This document shows, in pieces, positions 26,256-34,112 of a stretch of 55,423 nt of DNA (positions are counted from its first letter, which is position 1; the number at the start of each line of letters is the position of its first letter). The notes under the pieces are model-generated. The model did no database searches. It was not told where the DNA came from and worked only from the letters and a program-made list of their open reading frames with translations. Origin of the DNA: a virus; the IMG/VR virus record IMGVR_UViG_3300044695_002757, positions 1 through 55,423 of that record. The stretch is one strand, 5' to 3'. The position numbers and the translations under genes were made by a program.

Positions 26256-27781
26256 TTAAGAAGATAAAAAATATTGTTATATTTGGTGGAGGAACAAGCG
26301 GTTGGTTAACAGCAGCTTATATGACAAACCGTTTAAACTTTCCATGTAATATCACATTGATAGAAAGTAAATCACTTGGACCTATTGGAGTTGGTGAAGG
26401 TACACAACCATTTACTTCTAGATTTTTACATGATGCGGGTTTAGAACCAAAGCAGTGGATGAAACCAGCGCAAGCTGCATTTAAATACGGCGTATTATTA
26501 TCTGGTTGGAATAAAGAACCATACTTTGTAGATAATGATTTCGTTGAAAACCATATCATGGGTCCAAACTTATATGCACACGACTATTTTATTCATAAAA
26601 CAAATGAAGAGTGGGTAAAATGGCAACCGGCTTATAGATTAGCTATGGCAAATAAAAGCCCTAAGCTTGGTGGTTATGATCATTCCATGTCTCTTCGAGA
26701 CTTTAAAGACTGGGGTGCGGTGCACTTTTCAGCATTTGATATATTAGATACTATCCACGATTTAATTAAAGATCGAATTACACATTTCGACACTAAGATT
26801 ACAGAGATAAAATCTAATGATGAAGGTATCGAATACTTATTAGATGAACAAGGTAGAAAACATACAGCCGATCTTTTTATTGATTGCACGGGCTTTGAAG
26901 CCAAGTTAATCAATAAAGAATTAAAAGTGCCTTTTATTGATATCTCTAGTATTCTTCCATGCGATAGTGCAGTTGCTATGCCTACACAATTTAAAAATCC
27001 GCAAGAAGAATGCCATCCATATACTAAAGCAACCACTATGACGGCTGGTTGGAGATGGACAATCCCAACATTCAAACAGATTGGCAATGGTTATGTGTAT
27101 TCATCTAAACATATTTCAGCTGAAGATGCTGAAAAAGAACTAAGAGATTCTATCGGCGAATATGATGCTAAAGCTCGTCATTTAAAAATGAGATGCGGAG
27201 CTTCTGAGAAGGTAGCACATAAGAATGTTATTGCAGTTGGATTATCTGCTGGGTTTGTAGAGCCTTTAGAAGCAACTGGTATTACATTCACTACTAAGAT
27301 CGTTGAAGCACTAACTAATGGGTTAAACCATCATAGCGGTATTTGGAATGATAATCTAATGAATGCATTTAATGCTGCATACATTAATATGGTAGTTGAA
27401 ATCATTGCGTTTGTTTGGGCTCACTATCATTATAGTGACAGGGATGATACTCCTTTCTGGCAAGAAATCAGAAACCAAAAAATAGAAGATGCGCCGCAGT
27501 ATATCCAAGAAATGTTTAATCACTTCTATCCTACACTACATCGTAGATTTTATATAGACGATAAGACCTCTGGTTTCCATAGTGGTCATTGGTTTAGTAT
27601 GTTACATGCCAATAGAGTGTATGATAACATTGAAAAACCTAAACTATCAGAAGAAGAGATGAAGTATGCTGAATACTATATTAAGTCAAAAACTGATGAG
27701 ATAGATAATGCTATAGAATATTTCCCAAATCATTATGAATTTTTGAAGGATTGGTATGAGAGAACCAGTAACGCTATTTAG
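26252..27781 (+). CDS. Flavin-dependent tryptophan-halogenase-type enzyme
   Basis: A 509-residue protein, normal length for the family. GGGTSGW (12-18) is the FAD-binding loop. K78 in AAFKYG matches the catalytic lysine that carries the halogenating species in PrnA/RebH. WRWTIP (267-272) is the WxWxIP halogenase signature, which excludes ordinary monooxygenases. GLSAGFVEPLEATGI (330-344) is the conserved flavin and substrate region with a Glu near the active site. Such enzymes use FADH2, O2 and Cl- or Br- to halogenate indoles, phenols or peptide residues. No flavin reductase gene is seen here, so the host would supply FADH2. The gene is translationally linked to its neighbours on both sides. 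Confidence 0.85.
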   Translation: MIKKIKNIVIFGGGTSGWLTAAYMTNRLNFPCNITLIESKSLGPIGVGEGTQPFTSRFLHDAGLEPKQWMKPAQAAFKYGVLLSGWNKEPYFVDNDFVENHIMGPNLYAHDYFIHKTNEEWVKWQPAYRLAMANKSPKLGGYDHSMSLRDFKDWGAVHFSAFDILDTIHDLIKDRITHFDTKITEIKSNDEGIEYLLDEQGRKHTADLFIDCTGFEAKLINKELKVPFIDISSILPCDSAVAMPTQFKNPQEECHPYTKATTMTAGWRWTIPTFKQIGNGYVYSSKHISAEDAEKELRDSIGEYDAKARHLKMRCGASEKVAHKNVIAVGLSAGFVEPLEATGITFTTKIVEALTNGLNHHSGIWNDNLMNAFNAAYINMVVEIIAFVWAHYHYSDRDDTPFWQEIRNQKIEDAPQYIQEMFNHFYPTLHRRFYIDDKTSGFHSGHWFSMLHANRVYDNIEKPKLSEEEMKYAEYYIKSKTDEIDNAIEYFPNHYEFLKDWYERTSNAI

Positions 27782-28364
27782 AGCTGACTTATTTAGTTAT
27801 GCAAACATAGGTACACCAGAGCAGAGGCAAGAGTTAATCGACAGATTGTTAGCTCTTAAAGCTTCTGGTGCTAGGGATATTAATGAATTAACTAATAACG
27901 AAGGTTGTTGGAGATATTCTTTTCCAGTGACAGATTGTGAATGGTTAAATAACGCATTAAGCGTTATAATGAATGACGCATTTACATATTATGCAAATCA
28001 ACCCGGTAGTAGAATCAGAACACCAACTGAAGAAAACAAAATAAAACTTGGGAGTTGGTGTAATATTAATGAGAAATATGCTAGGAATGTTTATCATGCA
28101 CACAAAAGTTCTATATTCTCATGTGTATATTATTTACAGGCCACAGACACTGGTAGATTAATCCTTACCAATCCTGCTAATGTATTAAATGATTGTAGTG
28201 ATTTTGCTCCGTACACTAGAGACTTTTTCTTTCTCCCCAAAGATGGTGATTTAATCCTTTGGCCTTCATGGATTCCGCATGAAGTAGAACCCAATATGTC
28301 AGATAGACAACGAATTAATATAGTATTTGATATTGATGTGCCTTTCATATATGAACCAAAGTGA
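27756..28364 (+). CDS. Putative 2OG-Fe(II) oxygenase (HxH type)
   Basis: A 202-residue protein. VYHAHKSSIFSCVYYLQ supplies H114 and H116, GRLILTNPAN is the core strand, and WPSWIPHEVEPN supplies H175, with R186 as a possible 2-oxoglutarate ligand. It has the same layout as the protein at 12114 and fits the TIGR02466-like small oxygenases of marine phages. It starts inside the halogenase gene (26-base overlap) and overlaps the next oxygenase gene by 14 bases. Activity is likely but the HxH ligand set leaves doubt. Confidence 0.6.
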   Translation: MREPVTLFRADLFSYANIGTPEQRQELIDRLLALKASGARDINELTNNEGCWRYSFPVTDCEWLNNALSVIMNDAFTYYANQPGSRIRTPTEENKIKLGSWCNINEKYARNVYHAHKSSIFSCVYYLQATDTGRLILTNPANVLNDCSDFAPYTRDFFFLPKDGDLILWPSWIPHEVEPNMSDRQRINIVFDIDVPFIYEPK

Positions 28365-28845
28365 GATATTATTTCCTGTTGAAATATTTTTTGGAAAAAT
28401 AACATTAGATGATCGTATAATATACGATTTTAAAAAATGGTTAGAGATCCAAAAGCTATTAGAAGACGATATCAGCGCTATAAGCACAACAATGAATGGC
28501 TGGCAGTATGCATTCAAACAACACGATATTCAACCAGAATGGCATAAAAATATAGTATCACAAATTGATACTGACTTCTATATAAAAGAAAAAAGTAGTT
28601 GGGTGGTTGACTATGATGTCGGTGGATATCAAGATCCGCATATTCATAAAAGTAGTAAAGGCACTACTATAATTAATATTGTTGGCAGCGGGGATTTATT
28701 ATTATATGATACTCGACCAACTGGTGGATTTGAAGTAAAGACTTTAAATCCTGGGGATTGGATATATATTCCAGGTTGGTTGATGCATTCTAGTCGACCA
28801 TGCAAAGAAAAACGAAGTATATTAGTGATTGATTATAAAAAATGA
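28351..28845 (+). CDS. Small putative 2OG-Fe(II) oxygenase or metal cupin
   Basis: A 164-residue protein from ATG 28351; in-frame ATG 28327 is less likely. DPHIHKSSKGTTIIN gives H97 and H99, GDLLLYDTRP is the core strand, and NPGDWIYIPGWLMHSS gives H146, with R149 or R155 as possible 2-oxoglutarate contact. It resembles the neighbouring oxygenase in plan but not closely in sequence. It overlaps the genes on both sides, so this oxygenase pair is probably translated together with the halogenase. Confidence 0.6.
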   Translation: MNQSEILFPVEIFFGKITLDDRIIYDFKKWLEIQKLLEDDISAISTTMNGWQYAFKQHDIQPEWHKNIVSQIDTDFYIKEKSSWVVDYDVGGYQDPHIHKSSKGTTIINIVGSGDLLLYDTRPTGGFEVKTLNPGDWIYIPGWLMHSSRPCKEKRSILVIDYKK

Positions 28846-29615
28846 AGATTGAATTTTTTTCTAGTATTGAAGGTGTTGCAGAATCTACTCCTATTTTAGA
28901 AGCTAAAGATTTCCAACAGGCGTGGTTTTCAGAATCTCGTGATGATTATATTAAGCGTTTAAATGAAGCCAATGGTGGAACTATTGCTCATGCATATAGA
29001 TGTCCAGGTATATTTGATTTATATAAAAATGGATTTTTCCTAACAGCATGGTGTGACATAATAATTGAAACTAATGGAGATCCAAATTATTATAAATGGA
29101 CTTTGCCTAATGCTACTCTTGCAGAATTATTAGATAAGGCTGAAGATGCTCCTATCGTACAAGATCATTCTTTTAATGGAGTAGCTAAACATATACCTAT
29201 TCCTCCAAATACATTACGATCTATCATAAAAATTAATACACCTTGGCATATAATTGCTCCTAAAGGTGTTAAATTTATGATGCTTCCAATTCCATATTCT
29301 GATGACTTTACATTTACACAATCTACAGGAATATTAGATCCATCAATATCAGACAATATTAATATACAACTTTATTGGCATAAATTAAATGGTTCACATA
29401 TTATAAAAGCTGGTACACCTTTAGCATATCTAATACCAATAACAGAGAAAAAATATAAATTTATCTGCAGAGATAAAAATGCTTATGATGATTTGTGGTT
29501 GAAGAAAAAGAAGTTTTTATGGAATTTCACATTTACACTTAAGCGCTCTCAAATAAAACAAAGTTATGTGAAGCATAATGAATCGAAGTGCCCTTTTCAT
29601 AGGTGGTTTAAATAA
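28842..29615 (+). CDS. Unknown protein of the halogenase block
   Basis: A 257-residue soluble protein. Recognisable sequence is RCPGIFDLYKNGFFLTAWCD, then TPWHIIAPKGVKFMMLPIPY and AGTPLAYLIPI, a beta-rich core that repeats the theme 'hydrophobic strand-Pro-turn'. I have seen similar proteins in marine phages beside oxygenase genes but cannot name the function. The start overlaps the preceding stop (ATGA), and the stop overlaps the start of the membrane protein gene. It could be an accessory to the oxygenases; this is inference. Confidence 0.5.
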   Translation: MKIEFFSSIEGVAESTPILEAKDFQQAWFSESRDDYIKRLNEANGGTIAHAYRCPGIFDLYKNGFFLTAWCDIIIETNGDPNYYKWTLPNATLAELLDKAEDAPIVQDHSFNGVAKHIPIPPNTLRSIIKINTPWHIIAPKGVKFMMLPIPYSDDFTFTQSTGILDPSISDNINIQLYWHKLNGSHIIKAGTPLAYLIPITEKKYKFICRDKNAYDDLWLKKKKFLWNFTFTLKRSQIKQSYVKHNESKCPFHRWFK

Positions 29616-29965
29616 TGACAATTTATCAAACATTAATCGCATGTTTTATAACGTGCGTTTTACTTTTTATAGTTTATAGACACACTGGGTTTATAGCTAT
29701 AAAAGACTGCTATGCGATGTGGTTCACTAGAAAGTATTGGACCAATTATAACATAGTAGAGGCTCTTAGTTGGGCCACAAAGGCGATCATCATCGTCCCA
29801 GGTTTAATCTTTGGGATTCAAATTTGGTGGTTATATTTCTTAACGTTATTGACAAGTCTTACATTGATTTGGGCAAGCAATAAGAAACTATTACCTACCT
29901 TAGTTGCATTCAATAGTCTTTGGACTTGGATTAGCGTGATGGTCATTGTTAAAAACTTAGTTTAA
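29615..29965 (+). CDS. Small multi-pass membrane protein
   Basis: A 116-residue hydrophobic protein with three or four membrane segments: about residues 5-22, 45-62, 64-84 and 92-113. There is no signal peptide cleavage site and no recognised family. It overlaps the preceding gene by one base and ends 10 bases before the larger membrane protein gene, so the two are probably made together and may form one inner-membrane complex. Confidence 0.55.
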   Translation: MTIYQTLIACFITCVLLFIVYRHTGFIAIKDCYAMWFTRKYWTNYNIVEALSWATKAIIIVPGLIFGIQIWWLYFLTLLTSLTLIWASNKKLLPTLVAFNSLWTWISVMVIVKNLV

Positions 29966-29975
29966 GAGGTGAATT

Positions 29976-31016
29976 ATGGACTTCGTCCTAAATGTTCTAT
30001 TAAAGAACATATCATACCTCTGGATGATATTCTTCATCATGATCACTGCTGGACTAGCAAAAGAGCATCAACTCTTCGCCCCAGCTTTCGCATATGTAAG
30101 AAACACATTCAGAAGTAATAAGTTTGTTGTTGTACTCTTGAGCGCGATTGGTGGTGTATTACCAATTGAAGGTAGAGTTACTGTGTCTGCAGGTTTGCTT
30201 GATACAGTAGCACCTAAAGATGGACCTGGCCGACAAAAATTAGGCATCGTTGATTATCTAGCGACGCATCACTATTATTTGTGGTCTCCGATAGAAAAGA
30301 CAGTTATCTTGCCTATCGCAGCATTTGGTTTGTCTTATACAGCATGGTTAGGCCTTATCGCGCCTCTATTGGTTGTTAGTTTGGCATTCATTACTTGGTA
30401 TATTTGGTATCAAGTACACGAAGATCAAATTGCAATCGCCCCAGGAAATTTTAAATTATCAGCCGTCTTACGCAATGTTATTCCTATGTTTATAGCCATT
30501 GGCTTTTACATTTATAACTCTGAATGGATGATTGGTTGTTTTGGTTTCTTGACTTTATATTATATGTTAATTACCCAAGAATGGAACTTTAAGAAGTTAT
30601 TAAATTATATTCGATGGGACGTGTTATTAGTAGTTGGCGCAGTTATCATATTAGGTAACTATATGAAATCTCATGGCGGCGATTTTGAAGCACTAATAAA
30701 AGGAAGTGGATTAGATCCTACAACTTTTGTTGGTATGCTGATGATTAGCGCTATTGGTTTTATAGCCAGTTTTTTAATGGGTAGTAGTGGCAAGTTTGTA
30801 GCAATAGCTGTATTAATGGCTCAAGTTTTTGGAATTGAGTATTTCTTATGGTTCTTTGCAGTAGACTTTACAGCATACCTATTAAGTCCAACTCATAAAT
30901 GCGTAATGGTAGGTCATAAGTATTTTGATACACCATTAACGACATATTATAAAGCATTAGGCACATGGGGTGGTTTACTTTTAGTAACTGCTGGAGTAAT
31001 CACGTTCGTGTTATAA
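29976..31016 (+). CDS. Multi-pass inner-membrane protein, DUF401/transporter-like
   Basis: A 346-residue integral membrane protein with about eight to ten hydrophobic segments. A conserved-looking loop (GGVLPIEGRVTVSAGLL, about residues 59-75) and a near-C-terminal AYLLSPTHKCVMVGHKYF fit the DUF401 family within the ion-transporter superfamily. Substrate is unknown. A strong ribosome binding site AGAGGT lies 5 bases before the ATG. It is followed by a hairpin and then the TonB-dependent receptor gene, so an envelope role such as uptake is suggested by context. Confidence 0.55.
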   Translation: MDFVLNVLLKNISYLWMIFFIMITAGLAKEHQLFAPAFAYVRNTFRSNKFVVVLLSAIGGVLPIEGRVTVSAGLLDTVAPKDGPGRQKLGIVDYLATHHYYLWSPIEKTVILPIAAFGLSYTAWLGLIAPLLVVSLAFITWYIWYQVHEDQIAIAPGNFKLSAVLRNVIPMFIAIGFYIYNSEWMIGCFGFLTLYYMLITQEWNFKKLLNYIRWDVLLVVGAVIILGNYMKSHGGDFEALIKGSGLDPTTFVGMLMISAIGFIASFLMGSSGKFVAIAVLMAQVFGIEYFLWFFAVDFTAYLLSPTHKCVMVGHKYFDTPLTTYYKALGTWGGLLLVTAGVITFVL

Positions 31017-31031
31017 AAAATAGAGTGTTAC

Positions 31032-31057
31032 AGAGGGGTTGATTCGACAACCCCTCT
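31032..31057 (+). terminator. Hairpin between membrane protein and receptor genes
   Basis: A 10-bp perfect stem, AGAGGGGTTG pairing with CAACCCCTCT, with a 6-base loop. Only a short T-poor tail follows, so it is a weak terminator or an mRNA-processing or stabilising hairpin ahead of the receptor gene. Confidence 0.55.
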
Positions 31058-31078
31058 TATCAAACAACAGGGGAATAA

Positions 31079-32833
31079 ATGAAAAAGATAATTTTCATGG
31101 CTACTATAGCCATTTTTGGTCATGCGCATGCGAAAGATGAAATAACTACATTAAATCCAGTAACAGTAACAGCAACAGGCTATACAAATTATCAGGTCCA
31201 ACGACAAGAAAGACCAGATGTTTATAATCAATCAGCACATATCCAAGAAACTGCACCTGGATTGAAGAGTCCATATATTGGTGCATTTACTGGAAATCAA
31301 GTATCGCAAACTATCGACGGCATTAAATTTAGTAATAGTTTATTCCGCACCGGTCCAAATCAATATTATAGTTGGATTCCAGATTCTTTTGTACAAGAAA
31401 TATCTGTATCAGATGGCGGCAATATAGGTGGTACTATCAATCGTAAGTTAGGGATTGCTCCTACACACCTTGGAGCGTCATATAATAGTTCTTTAGGGTT
31501 TACTGAAACTGCTTCTTATAAAGAAGGTAAGTTTGGTTTTGCTTTAAGTAATATAGATTTTGGCAACGTGAAAACTGCTGATGGTAGAATTCCAAACTCT
31601 TCATATAACCAACAAGCCGCTATGTTTCAAGCAGATTGGTCAGATACTCAAAAGACTACATTTATGATGACACATAGTGGTGATCTAAATCGTACTGATA
31701 AATGGAATGGTGGTATTCGTTCTACTGGAATTCAAGCTCCTGCGGTATATACTTGGGACTTACAGCAATATACGTTATTAAAGCACCAAGCTACATATGA
31801 TAATTTTAATCTTGCAGCAGCATATCAAAAATATGAAGAAAAGATTACTGATGGTACAAAACCAATTCATTCAAATGTTGATTCATATTCGATTAATGGT
31901 GAATACTTCTTAAAAAATGGATTCAGTTTATATTCTACAAACAATGTAGAACAAATCATGTATGATAACGGTGTTGCTGTTAGTTCTTCAAATCCTATTA
32001 AGGTTGATAAGGATACTTGGGGAACGTATAAACAAGGCGTTCGTTGGTATGGTGATGTTGGACCGTTAGATGTTATTGCTTCAGTTGGTTACAAAGAGGT
32101 TAAAGCAGGAAATACTCGCTTTGATAATCCAGAAGGTTCATTGATTGTTGGTAAGAACGGATATTTTGCATCGTATGATAGAAGTACTAATACTCCTTCT
32201 TATTTTAGTTTAAGACAATCAATTACTTCAGGCAGAGGTGAACAGTTAGCTAATTCTGGTTTAAAGGAAGAATACGCTGATACATTTCGTTTAGGTTATA
32301 AAACAAATGGGTTATACTTTGATGTTTATAAAAAGCATCTAAGTGATGCCATTCAAACTAGGACTGTTAGCACAAGTCCTTATGTGTATCAACCATATAA
32401 CGGCGGAACCATAGATGTATATGGTAGCACATTTGGTTATAAAAATAAATCTGTCATGAATAGTAAGTGGGGAATTGATACAAGATTAGAATATGCTTAT
32501 GGTGAAAGTAATCCTCCAACAGGGGTAACACAGCCGACAAACAAGACAACACCGTTTATGGCTTATGCCAAAATAAATTATGATAAAACTTGGATTGAGT
32601 ATATGGGGCAATCAAAACAAAATCGATTGTCAACTGATGACTTAGCTGATGTTCGCGTATATGGCAATAATGGTGGTTATAATATATTCAATATTGGCTA
32701 CACTGATAATTATAAGCAATTTCAATATACTGCTGCTTTAGTAAATATATTTGATGATGATGGCAGAGTTTTGGGTTCTTCTGTTGATGTGTCAAAAAGA
32801 GGTGTATTTGTTTCTGGCAAATATAGCTTTTAA
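31079..32833 (+). CDS. TonB-dependent outer-membrane receptor
   Basis: A 584-residue protein. Residues 1-18 are a Sec signal peptide with AHA before the likely cleavage site. NPVTVTATG (about 25-33) is a TonB box. Residues about 50-125 form the plug (SQTIDGIKFSN, VQEISVSDGGNIGGTINR). The remainder is barrel sequence with alternating strands, ending in the terminal Phe (GVFVSGKYSF). It is somewhat short for the family. Host versions import siderophores, B12, sugars or metals. In a phage it could supply a nutrient, or block or mimic the phage receptor. A GGGGA ribosome binding site lies at about 31070 and a terminator follows. Probable acquisition from a host is inferred. Confidence 0.85.
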   Translation: MKKIIFMATIAIFGHAHAKDEITTLNPVTVTATGYTNYQVQRQERPDVYNQSAHIQETAPGLKSPYIGAFTGNQVSQTIDGIKFSNSLFRTGPNQYYSWIPDSFVQEISVSDGGNIGGTINRKLGIAPTHLGASYNSSLGFTETASYKEGKFGFALSNIDFGNVKTADGRIPNSSYNQQAAMFQADWSDTQKTTFMMTHSGDLNRTDKWNGGIRSTGIQAPAVYTWDLQQYTLLKHQATYDNFNLAAAYQKYEEKITDGTKPIHSNVDSYSINGEYFLKNGFSLYSTNNVEQIMYDNGVAVSSSNPIKVDKDTWGTYKQGVRWYGDVGPLDVIASVGYKEVKAGNTRFDNPEGSLIVGKNGYFASYDRSTNTPSYFSLRQSITSGRGEQLANSGLKEEYADTFRLGYKTNGLYFDVYKKHLSDAIQTRTVSTSPYVYQPYNGGTIDVYGSTFGYKNKSVMNSKWGIDTRLEYAYGESNPPTGVTQPTNKTTPFMAYAKINYDKTWIEYMGQSKQNRLSTDDLADVRVYGNNGGYNIFNIGYTDNYKQFQYTAALVNIFDDDGRVLGSSVDVSKRGVFVSGKYSF

Positions 32834-32851
32834 TAGCATTTAATATTTAAT

Positions 32852-32874
32852 AAAGGCCTCGAAAGAGGCCTTTT
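32852..32874 (+). terminator. Rho-independent terminator after the receptor gene
   Basis: AAAGGCCTC, GAAA loop, GAGGCCTTTT: a 9-bp stem with a GNRA tetraloop and a T tract, 19 bases after the receptor stop codon. It isolates the receptor transcript from the late promoter and Dps gene that follow. Confidence 0.85.
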
Positions 32875-32889
32875 CAGTATCCATACTTT

Positions 32890-32897
32890 TATAAATA
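32890..32897 (+). promoter_or_regulatory. T4-type late promoter box
   Basis: Perfect TATAAATA, 25 bases before the Dps-like gene and just after a terminator, so it is well placed to start the neck and packaging transcript. Confidence 0.8.
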
Positions 32898-32922
32898 GAT
32901 TAGTCTAATAAGGAAAATTACT

Positions 32923-33360
32923 ATGGATCAACTTGTAGAACAACTGCGCAAGGTCTTAACTTCTAATTTTGCGTTATATTTAAAAACCCATATGTTCCAT
33001 TGGAATGTAGAGGGAGAAAACTTTTCAGAATATCATGACTTCTTTGCTGGCGTTTACACAGACTTATTTGCACAATCAGATGTATTAGCTGAATTCATTC
33101 GCCAATTGGGTGAAAAAGCACCTGGATCTTTAACAGTGTATGCAGTGCAAAGCTTAATCAAAGATGAAGAAGATTTCCCAGATGCTATGACAATGTTTGA
33201 AAAACTTCAAGCAGATACTCAAGCCATGATATCTTTATACCAAGGTTTATATGATATTGCTGAAAGCGCACGTGAACATCAAATTTCAAATTATGCAGCA
33301 GAACGTTTAGCTGCACATAAAAAAACCGCATGGATGGTTCGTTCCATCCTAAAAAAATAA
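32923..33360 (+). CDS. dps: Dps-like ferritin family protein
   Basis: A 145-residue four-helix protein. THMFHWNVEGENFSEYHDFF followed by DVLAEFIRQLGEKAPGS is the Dps ferroxidase signature with His, Asp and Glu ligands. Host Dps proteins form dodecamers that oxidise and store iron and protect DNA from peroxide. T4-like marine phages sometimes encode a copy. An AAGGAAAATTACT leader supplies the ribosome binding site. It is the first gene after the late promoter at 32890 and lies 10 bases before gp13, so it would be made late with the head and neck proteins. It could protect packaged DNA or cell iron balance. Confidence 0.8.
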   Translation: MDQLVEQLRKVLTSNFALYLKTHMFHWNVEGENFSEYHDFFAGVYTDLFAQSDVLAEFIRQLGEKAPGSLTVYAVQSLIKDEEDFPDAMTMFEKLQADTQAMISLYQGLYDIAESAREHQISNYAAERLAAHKKTAWMVRSILKK

Positions 33361-33370
33361 GAGAAATTAA

Positions 33371-34108
33371 ATGGCAACCCCAACCAATAGAGCAGAATTA
33401 AAAGAATATTGCCTTAGAGCATTGGGTCAGCCAGTGCTTGAAATCAATATTGACGAAGATCAGTTAGATGATCGTATTGATGAAGCACTTCAAAAATATT
33501 ATGATTACCATTATGACGCACAACGAAGAGTTTATATTCCACACCAAGTTAGTGAAATTGATATAGCTAATGGATATATGACTCTTAGCGATGACGTAGT
33601 ATCAGTTACTCGTATATTACCATTGACTTCTGCATGGTCAGGCATGAATATGTTTAATATGAAATATCAAATGTATCTAAATGACTTTTATGCATTATAT
33701 AGAGCAGACTCAATGCAATACTTTGTTGAGATGCAACAGTATCTTTCAACACTAGATGCTTTATTGAATGGTGTTCAAACAGTACAATATCAAAGACACG
33801 GAAATAGATTATATATTGAAACTAAGTGGAGTGAGAAGATTCAAGCTGGACAATATATCATGGTTGAAGCATACGGAAGAGTAATAAGCGATGAGATTTG
33901 GAATGATTTTTGGTTAAAAAGATATTCTACTGCATTAATACAATTTCAGTGGGGTGCAAACTTAGCTAAGTTCGATGGTATGCAATTACCTGGTGGCGTT
34001 ACAATTAATGCCCGTCAATATATCGATGATGCTGAGAATGATATTAGACTATTAGAAGAAGAACTACGTAATACACACGAGTTACCTGTTGACTTTTTCT
34101 GTGGATAA
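33371..34108 (+). CDS. 13: Neck protein gp13
   Basis: A 245-residue protein. The N-terminus (AELKEYCLRALGQPVLEINI, then DRIDEALQKYYDYHYDA) is the gp13 signature of T4-like phages. gp13 forms the head-completion ring below the portal, with gp14, and is needed for tail joining. Its position directly before gp14 matches the T4 order. It lies 10 bases after the Dps-like gene in the same transcript. Confidence 0.85.
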   Translation: MATPTNRAELKEYCLRALGQPVLEINIDEDQLDDRIDEALQKYYDYHYDAQRRVYIPHQVSEIDIANGYMTLSDDVVSVTRILPLTSAWSGMNMFNMKYQMYLNDFYALYRADSMQYFVEMQQYLSTLDALLNGVQTVQYQRHGNRLYIETKWSEKIQAGQYIMVEAYGRVISDEIWNDFWLKRYSTALIQFQWGANLAKFDGMQLPGGVTINARQYIDDAENDIRLLEEELRNTHELPVDFFCG

Positions 34109-34112
34109 TTAA

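Noticed and set aside
26252-27781. The halogenase as an ordinary flavin monooxygenase.
   Set aside because: The WxWxIP motif, catalytic-type lysine and GFVEPLEATGI are specific to the tryptophan-halogenase family.
31079-32833. The receptor gene as host contamination or an assembly join.
   Set aside because: It is flanked on both sides by phage-style genes on the same strand with phage late signals directly after its terminator, with no sequence break seen; a read-level check would still be welcome.
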